A DNA stretch of 10,287 bases. Origin: an uncultured Aliterella sp. Lineage in GTDB: Bacteria > Cyanobacteriota > Cyanobacteriia > Cyanobacteriales > Chroococcidiopsidaceae. Made by a program: the position numbers and the translations under genes. Under the pieces are notes generated by a model that worked only from the letters and a program-made list of their open reading frames with translations, was not told the DNA's origin and made no database searches. Location of the stretch: NCBI GenBank assembly GCA_905479905.1, contig CAJQOK010000561.1, positions 1 through 10,287 of the forward strand, written 5' to 3'. This document shows positions 5,604 through 10,287 of this stretch, piece by piece (position 1 is the first letter of the stretch; each line of letters begins with the position of its first letter).

Positions 5604-7889
5604 TCACTGCATTGAAGCGGTTTTATTTAGATCGAGTTTCAAAATTAAAACTCCCAAAGGCGGCAAACACAAATCCAGCGAGTAAGCCCGATTATGGCAA
5701 GACCATTCTTCCGCCCACTTACCGCCTAAATTACCCATATTACTACCGCCGTATTCCCGCGCATCGCTATTAATTAGCTCGGTATAAAACCCCCGCTCTG
5801 GTACGCCAATGCGATAGTGGGCATGAGGTTGGGGAGTAAAGTTGCACACAACAATCAAAAACTCCTCTGAATCAATCGCGCGACGGATAAACGCCACCAC
5901 ACTATGACGGTTATCGCTGCAATCTATCCACTCAAAACCTGGTTCGGCAAAATCTTGAGTATGTAAAGCGCGCTCTTGCCGATAAATCCGGTTGAGATCC
6001 CCCATAAATTGCTTTAATTGCTGGTGCGGCGGGTTTTCCAATAAATGCCACTCCAAATCGCCCCACACATTCCACTCGCTCCATTGCCCGAACTCCATTC
6101 CCATAAATAGAGTTTTCTTGCCGGGATGAGCAAACATATAGCTAAACAAACAACGCATATTGGCTAGTTTTTGCCAAGTATCGCCGGGGATTTTGCCAAT
6201 AATATGACTTTTGCTATGCACGACCTCATCGTGAGACAACGCCAGCATAAAGTTTTCGCTGTGGTTGTACCACATACTAAAAGTAATATTGTTTTGGTGA
6301 AACTGGCGAAACCAAGGATCCATGCTGAAGTAATCCAGCATATCGTGCATCCAACCCATATTCCACTTTAAGTTAAAGCCTAGGCCCCCCATGTAAGTCG
6401 GCCAAGATACCATCGGCCATGAGGTCGATTCTTCCGCAATAGATAATACCCCCGGAAAGTAGCTAAAAATTAGATGATTTGTTTGGCGCAAAAAGTCCGC
6501 CGCTTCTAAGTTTTCTCTACCGCCGTATTGATTGGGTAGCCATTCGCCGGGTTCGCGACAGTAATCGAGGTAAAGCATCGACGCAACCGCATCTACGCGA
6601 ATTCCGTCAATATGATATTTGTCAAACCAAAACAAGGCATTGGCAACCAAAAAGTTTCTAACTTCGTGGCGGTTGTAGTTGAAAACTAAAGTACCCCATT
6701 CTTTATGTTCGCCTTTACGGGGATCTACGTGTTCGTAAAGGTGGGAGCCATCAAAAAAGGCTAATCCATGCCCATCTTTAGGAAAGTGACCCGGAACCCA
6801 ATCGACTAACACGCCAATGTTGTTTTTGTGGCACTGGTCAACGAAATACATGAAGTCTTCCGGGCTACCATAGCGCGAAGTGGGGGCGTAGTAACCCGTT
6901 ACCTGATAACCCCAAGAGCCATCAAAAGGATGCTCGGCAATGGGGAGCATCTCGATATGGGTGTACCCTAGCTCAAGGACGTAGGGGATCAGGCGATCGC
7001 AAAGTTCTCGGTAGGTCAAAAATCGCGCCCCTGGTTTAAGTTCAGACACGGTAACTACTGGCTCAATTTCTCCATTAGGTGCGATAGCCGGGGTTTCTGA
7101 AGCTCCGTGCAGCCAAGAACCTAAATGTAGTTCGTAAACAGAGATCGGCTGCGTCAATGGGTCGCTATGGCGGCGCTCGTCCATCCACTGCGAATCGCTC
7201 CATTGATAAGTATCTAAATCAGCAACTATTGAGGCAGTTTTGGGGCGGATCTCTTGCTGAAAACCGTAAGGATCTGACTTTTCGTAAATATGCCCATCTT
7301 GATTTTTAATTTCGTATTTATAACTGTCACCGACCTTGACTTCGGGAATAAATAATTCCCAAACTCCGGTAGCACCTTTACGCATTTGATTTTTGCGCCC
7401 ATCCCAATAATTAAAGTCTCCTAGCAAAGAGACGTTACGGGCGTTGGGAGCCCAAACTGCGAAATATACACCTTTAACGCCGTTGATTTGGGTAGCGTGA
7501 GCGCCTAACTTTTCATAGATCCGATGATGATTACCTTCGGAAAACAAATGCAAGTCAAAATCTGTGATTCGGGGCGAACGAAAGGCGTAAGGGTCATAAA
7601 TTACCCGCTCGACTTCGCCCTCTTTTAGGCGCAGTTGATAATTTGATAATTCCAAGCTATCAATCGTGCATTCAAAAAAATGCGGGTTATGCACCGGATA
7701 CATTTGGTATTCTAAACGTTCTTCTGGCAGTACAACCCAAGCACTATCAGCACTCGGTAAGTAGGCTCTTACTACCCAAACCGTTTTGCCATCTTGCTCG
7801 ATGGCGTGAGCGCCCAGCACTTCAAAGGGATCTTGGTGCTGATTCCAAACAATCCGCTCTACCTGTTCGGGGGCTATGGTTATAGACAT
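5604..7889 (-). CDS. glgB: 1,4-alpha-glucan (glycogen) branching enzyme
   Basis: Cuts alpha-1,4 chains and rejoins them as alpha-1,6 branches, forming glycogen, the cyanobacterial carbon store; cytoplasmic. Start at ATG 7889 gives 761 residues beginning MSITIAPEQVERIVWNQHQD, as in other cyanobacterial GlgB, with AGG seven bases before it. The frame also has an ATG at 7907 that would add MQAGSS. In 761-residue numbering there are two N-terminal carbohydrate-binding-like domains (about 15-105 and 120-225, the second with GVYFAVWAPNARNVSLLGDF), then a GH13 catalytic barrel with region I DWVPGHFPKD (363-372), region II GIRVDAVASML with nucleophile D433, region III AEEST with the acid/base Glu (486 or 487), region IV LSHDEVVH with D554, and a C-terminal beta domain ending LPPLGVLILKLDLN. 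All catalytic residues are present. It stands alone; no other glycogen gene is in the window. Confidence 0.97.
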   Translation of the reverse strand: MSITIAPEQVERIVWNQHQDPFEVLGAHAIEQDGKTVWVVRAYLPSADSAWVVLPEERLEYQMYPVHNPHFFECTIDSLELSNYQLRLKEGEVERVIYDPYAFRSPRITDFDLHLFSEGNHHRIYEKLGAHATQINGVKGVYFAVWAPNARNVSLLGDFNYWDGRKNQMRKGATGVWELFIPEVKVGDSYKYEIKNQDGHIYEKSDPYGFQQEIRPKTASIVADLDTYQWSDSQWMDERRHSDPLTQPISVYELHLGSWLHGASETPAIAPNGEIEPVVTVSELKPGARFLTYRELCDRLIPYVLELGYTHIEMLPIAEHPFDGSWGYQVTGYYAPTSRYGSPEDFMYFVDQCHKNNIGVLVDWVPGHFPKDGHGLAFFDGSHLYEHVDPRKGEHKEWGTLVFNYNRHEVRNFLVANALFWFDKYHIDGIRVDAVASMLYLDYCREPGEWLPNQYGGRENLEAADFLRQTNHLIFSYFPGVLSIAEESTSWPMVSWPTYMGGLGFNLKWNMGWMHDMLDYFSMDPWFRQFHQNNITFSMWYNHSENFMLALSHDEVVHSKSHIIGKIPGDTWQKLANMRCLFSYMFAHPGKKTLFMGMEFGQWSEWNVWGDLEWHLLENPPHQQLKQFMGDLNRIYRQERALHTQDFAEPGFEWIDCSDNRHSVVAFIRRAIDSEEFLIVVCNFTPQPHAHYRIGVPERGFYTELINSDAREYGGSNMGNLGGKWAEEWSCHNRAYSLDLCLPPLGVLILKLDLNKTASMQ

Positions 7890-7998
7890 GGAGCTACCTG
7901 CTTGCATATAAATTTAGTTCTTATCGTCATATTTATACATATATGTTCCATCGCCTGTCAAAGCAATGAAACTCTGTTTTGCCTAAAACTTGCGGTGC

Positions 7999-8319
7999 TT
8001 AGATAGGTAAAAATGGGGCAAAAGTGCGAATTAGCTGGCGCAAACGCAAAAGAAAAACAGTTTCCCTCACTTTAGGACTTAGTTTTAGCGGTGGCGAGTT
8101 TTGGAGTTGAATTTGCATTTCGGCGTACTGGGCCGCCGTTAAAAGTTTGCCATCAATAGGCGATCGCGCAGAGGTAATAATTTCTGTCCGCAATACTTCT
8201 TCTGGAATCTCTGTTATTGGTGGCAATGATAAGGCAATTTTTGGGAGAAATAAAGTTGACCCCATAATGAAGCTTGTACCTAAGCCAATCATAAATAATT
8301 GTTGGCGTTTGCTTAACAT
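7999..8319 (-). CDS. Small secreted protein of unknown function
   Basis: A 106-residue protein. Residues 1-31 (MLSKRQQLFMIGLGTSFIMG, then STLFLPKIALS) look like a Sec signal peptide: basic start, hydrophobic core and an A-L-S site before LPPITEIPEEVL. The mature part of about 75 residues contains RTEIITSARSPIDGKLLTAA followed by QYAEMQIQLQ and a helix with LLRLRQLIRTFAPF at the end. The EIITxARSPIDGKxLTAAxYA pattern is one I associate with cyanobacterial hypothetical proteins of the periplasm or thylakoid lumen; no enzyme motif is seen. It starts 31 bases after the end of the glutathione S-transferase-like gene on the same strand, so the two are probably one transcript. The start has AAGG very close to the ATG, an unusually short spacing. 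Confidence 0.8.
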   Translation of the reverse strand: MLSKRQQLFMIGLGTSFIMGSTLFLPKIALSLPPITEIPEEVLRTEIITSARSPIDGKLLTAAQYAEMQIQLQNSPPLKLSPKVRETVFLLRLRQLIRTFAPFLPI

Positions 8320-8350
8320 ACCTTAATTTCTTATTTTGCGTAAGAGCTAT

Positions 8351-9028
8351 TTAACCTATAGCGATTCCCGGCGGTAATGGTTCAGCGCAAACTAAATGAA
8401 TTCGTTTAATCTGCTCGAATAACAAAGGGTACTGCTGCTGATAGGCGGGAATTAAAGCTAAGGGACTAAGCAAGGCGGCGGCAGTTAAATCAGCAACGCT
8501 TAATAATTCACCAATTAAATAATTACTTTGCTCCCAACGCCGTGATAATTCTGCTATGGCAATTTCTATTCTTTGCTTGGCAAGTTCTGCCGTAGCGTCA
8601 GTAATGCCATACTGTTTTTGTACGACTTGAATTAACACTTGGCTAAATACTGTTGGATCGATTGATTTCCCCTCCCTGGCGCGAAAGTGATAATACACAA
8701 ACCTTGTTGCCGTGCCAATACTTTCATCTAACCAATCTTCCAGCATATTTGCCTCGCTTTGCTGGGCTTTGTTAGGCAAAAATAGCGCGGGCTTTGGGCA
8801 ATAACTCTCTAAAAACTTAAAAATATTGGTGGAATCAGCGATTACTTCTACTAATCCTGGTTCTTGGGGTAATAATACAGGTACGGTTGTTAACCCAGTT
8901 AACGGTTTTAGTTTGAGGATGTGTAAGCCAGGAGTTAGATTGCTGACTTGATAAGATATTTTTTTATAACCTAATGCTAGTCTTGCTTTTCGGCAGTAGT
9001 GAGAAGTACTAAATTGCAGTAGCAGCAT
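8351..9028 (-). CDS. Glutathione S-transferase family protein
   Basis: A cytoplasmic two-domain GST-like protein of 225 residues from ATG 9028; the frame is open to a TTG at 9034, but the ATG is better. The N-terminal thioredoxin-fold domain has LQFSTSHYCRKARLALGYKK (4-23, with Ser/Cys candidates for the active site at 7-12), the cis-proline P50 in TTVPVL, and the glutathione gamma-glutamyl contact pair D65-S66 in VIADSTNIFKFLE. The C-terminal all-helical domain covers about 85-225, with the conserved-looking SNYLIGELLSVADLTAAALL segment, including the N-capping box SxAD. The exact class and substrate cannot be told from sequence; roles in detoxification, peroxide defence or dehalogenation are all possible in this superfamily. 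The small secreted protein gene follows 31 bases downstream. No strong ribosome site precedes the ATG. Confidence 0.9.
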   Translation of the reverse strand: MLLLQFSTSHYCRKARLALGYKKISYQVSNLTPGLHILKLKPLTGLTTVPVLLPQEPGLVEVIADSTNIFKFLESYCPKPALFLPNKAQQSEANMLEDWLDESIGTATRFVYYHFRAREGKSIDPTVFSQVLIQVVQKQYGITDATAELAKQRIEIAIAELSRRWEQSNYLIGELLSVADLTAAALLSPLALIPAYQQQYPLLFEQIKRIHLVCAEPLPPGIAIG

Positions 9029-9185
9029 TAACAAATTTGCATTTTTACGATATTGAGATAATTCTCCTACAAATAGCTGGCAAAAGCTTGTTGAATTTAG
9101 GATTATTTACCTGTATCGACTTGCTGGAGCAGGTTTTTTGTAGGAGAACGTCTCTTCACAGGTTTTTCAAGTTGTCTCCCTGCTT

Positions 9186-9323
9186 TTAGGGTGAAGTTGT
9201 GGGGGATGTTACGGGAGATTCTGCTGGTGATGGGCTTGCACCATCTCCACCAGTTTGAGTGCAAGCTCCTACGCTTGCCAATAAACCGAATACCAAAGCA
9301 ATACCGATGACTTTTATTTTCAT
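9186..9323 (-). CDS. Very small lipoprotein (45 residues)
   Basis: Reads MKIKVIGIALVFGLLASVGA then C21 and TQTGGDGASPSPAESPVTSP and TTSP. Residues 1-20 are a lipoprotein signal peptide with lipobox V-G-A-C, so the mature peptide is only 25 residues, lipid-anchored at Cys21 and made almost wholly of Gly, Ser, Thr, Pro and Glu, a disordered Pro/Ser-rich tether. A strong ribosome site (GAGGAG just before the ATG) supports expression. No folded domain exists, so any function must be as a surface or periplasmic tether, or this is the N-terminal remnant of a longer lipoprotein. Such short SP-rich lipoproteins occur in cyanobacteria and are poorly understood. The longer frame covering this region in another frame (9103-9354) has an unlikely composition and is taken as a shadow. 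Confidence 0.8.
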   Translation of the reverse strand: MKIKVIGIALVFGLLASVGACTQTGGDGASPSPAESPVTSPTTSP

Positions 9324-9698
9324 AACTCCTCTTTCGCCAATGGCGGTCTAACATGATTGCGCCGCTTGTTGATTAAGATACCGCATTTGCTGACTTTTGT
9401 TAAACAAGAACAATTGTATTTGTTTGTTGCTTCCCAACTTTAAAGCTCATCAGCCAGAGCAAAAAGCTACTGCTGACAAGCGGCAAGAATCAAATTATTG
9501 CCCTATCCAATATTTTTAGAATGAATAACATTTTTAAATTTTACAGCCTACTTCCCTAGGTAGAGCTTTGACAAAAAAATGCTATATAAAGGCTTGAAAC
9601 CGTCGTAAAATCCTGTAATTATTCCTTCTTGATTGATTAAACTTCTAAAATAACCGAGAGTAAATTACTATAGCTAAATCGATTTTGAGAATTTATTT
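9324..9698. other. Intergenic region between divergent genes
   Basis: Separates the small lipoprotein gene (minus) from the FtsL-like gene (plus), so it must carry promoters for both. AT-rich. TTGACA is present at 9568-9573 followed by TATAAA at 9585-9590, but the spacing is 11 bases rather than about 17, so it is not a standard promoter. No gene, RNA or repeat is evident. Confidence 0.45.
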
Positions 9699-10199
9699 AT
9701 GCGTGTTGTTGCCAATCCCTCAACTATTTCTAAGCCTAAACCGCTTGCTGGTAAAACTCAACTTTCTGTTGGTGCTGGGCGCGATCGCCAAGTAACTACG
9801 ATCAAGCCCCGTAGACTAGCTGACCCAACTTCTTTGCGATCGCGCCCGTTGCCTCTTTGGTTTTTACGCCTAAGCTTGTGGCAGCGTCGTGTCAGCATCG
9901 CTAGTTTGTTGCTGATTGCCGGAACGTTAATAACTTATAGCTCTACGGTTTATTTACAACAACAATGGAATCAGCAATTTCGCAAGCTAGAAACCTTGCA
10001 ACGTCGAGAAAGGGAATTAACCGCCGCTAATGAAGTGCTGAAAAATCAATTAGCCTTGCAAGCGGAGCAGCCATCTACAGAGCTAGTACCACCAAATCCG
10101 GCAAACGCAATTATTTTGAAAGCATCTAACCCGAAAAGTAATCCTTCGTTGATTAAACCAGAGGCTCAACCAAAAATTGATATTCCTTCAGGCTACTAA
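9699..10199 (+). CDS. FtsL-like single-span protein with coiled coil, probable cell-division gene
   Basis: A 166-residue protein laid out like FtsL/DivIC-type divisome proteins: a basic, disordered N-terminal cytoplasmic part (1-62, with many Lys, Arg and Pro), one membrane span (about 65-86, IASLLLIAGTLITYSSTVYL), an immediately following coiled coil (about 86-123, with QQQWNQQFRKLETLQRRERE and LTAANEVLKNQLAL), then a Pro/Ser/Lys-rich tail ending PKIDIPSGY. In cyanobacteria a protein of this shape usually sits directly before ftsI (penicillin-binding protein), which would fall just beyond the right edge; that gene is not visible, so the role is inferred from shape alone. GAGA nine bases before the ATG may be the ribosome site. 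It could also be an unrelated membrane-coiled-coil protein. Confidence 0.8.
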   Translation: MRVVANPSTISKPKPLAGKTQLSVGAGRDRQVTTIKPRRLADPTSLRSRPLPLWFLRLSLWQRRVSIASLLLIAGTLITYSSTVYLQQQWNQQFRKLETLQRRERELTAANEVLKNQLALQAEQPSTELVPPNPANAIILKASNPKSNPSLIKPEAQPKIDIPSGY

Positions 10200-10206
10200 G
10201 AGTAAA

Positions 10207-10287
10207 TTAAGATTGCATTTGGGTAATATTAAGGCTAACCTGATGCCAGACAAAGGCTTCTACTACGCTGACCTCCTCGTTATTTTG
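10207..10287 (-). CDS. Possible C-terminal end of a convergent gene (uncertain)
   Basis: On the minus strand the last 81 bases read without stop as QNNEEVSVVEAFVWHQVSLN then ITQMQS and TAA at 10207-10209, eight bases from the end of the FtsL-like gene. The composition is protein-like, but 26 codons are too few to identify. The plus strand is also open in the opposite reading of the same codons: ATG at 10243 (AAGG eight bases before) gives MPDKGFYYADLLVIL to the edge and could be the start of the next plus-strand gene. Only one can be right, and neither may be. Confidence 0.3.
   Translation of the reverse strand, partial: QNNEEVSVVEAFVWHQVSLNITQMQS

Noticed and set aside
6171..6661. Plus-strand frames inside glgB
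   Set aside because: Shadows of the branching enzyme on the opposite strand; no ribosome sites or motifs.
7643..8006. Two plus-strand frames over the start of glgB
   Set aside because: Overlap each other and the conserved N-terminus of glgB; no independent support.
9103..9354. 83-residue minus-strand frame rich in Arg, Lys and Ser
   Set aside because: A different frame on the same strand gives a lipoprotein with a proper ribosome site and lipobox, which explains the region better.
9568..9590. TTGACA plus TATAAA as a promoter for the FtsL-like gene
   Set aside because: Spacing is 11 bases, too short for a standard sigma-70 type promoter; kept only as a note.
1..10287. CRISPR array, tRNA, complete insertion sequence or phage genes
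   Set aside because: No regularly spaced repeats, cloverleaf-like strings, transposase motifs or phage proteins could be found by reading both strands.

Overview
The window is a piece of a cyanobacterial chromosome. PetN and a CytM-type cytochrome are specific to oxygenic phototrophs, the sigma factor matches the cyanobacterial group 2 SigC pattern, and the HIP1 octamer GCGATCGC occurs 14 times in 10.3 kb. Gene style and moderate GC fit a Nostoc/Chroococcidiopsis-like lineage; I cannot name the species. No phage, CRISPR, tRNA, rRNA or complete insertion sequence was seen. It is mostly ordinary housekeeping sequence, with one decayed kinase and several short palindromic repeats.

Left part (1-2962). 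On the minus strand are the start of argB (arginine synthesis, cut by the window edge) and aroK (shikimate pathway). Upstream of aroK is a short reading frame that looks broken or non-coding and carries a hairpin repeat. A small conserved-looking plus-strand gene (1288-1542) converges on sigC (minus strand) across a strong terminator hairpin. The sigC reading frame carries a second copy of the hairpin repeat, translated in frame in its variable N-terminal part.

Middle (3174-5603). A decayed minus-strand histidine kinase keeps a phytochrome-like N-terminal PAS fragment and the C-terminal ATPase domain but has lost everything between. An AT-rich gap follows, then a plus-strand electron-transport group: cytM, a 430-base gap with two palindromes, then petN and a 55-residue single-span membrane protein 5 bases behind it. 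A hairpin terminator ends glgB, which converges from the right.

Right part (5604-10287). On the minus strand are glgB (glycogen branching enzyme), a small secreted protein of unknown function behind a glutathione S-transferase-like gene, and a 45-residue lipoprotein. On the plus strand is an FtsL-like protein with one membrane span and a coiled coil. The last 80 bases are open on both strands and could hold the end or start of another gene.

Functionally the genes are not one system: amino-acid synthesis, carbon storage, photosynthetic electron transport, transcription control and probably cell division lie side by side, as is usual in cyanobacteria. The clearest items for a second look are the hairpin repeat shared between sigC and the aroK upstream region, the collapsed phytochrome-like kinase, and the unnamed small protein paired with petN.
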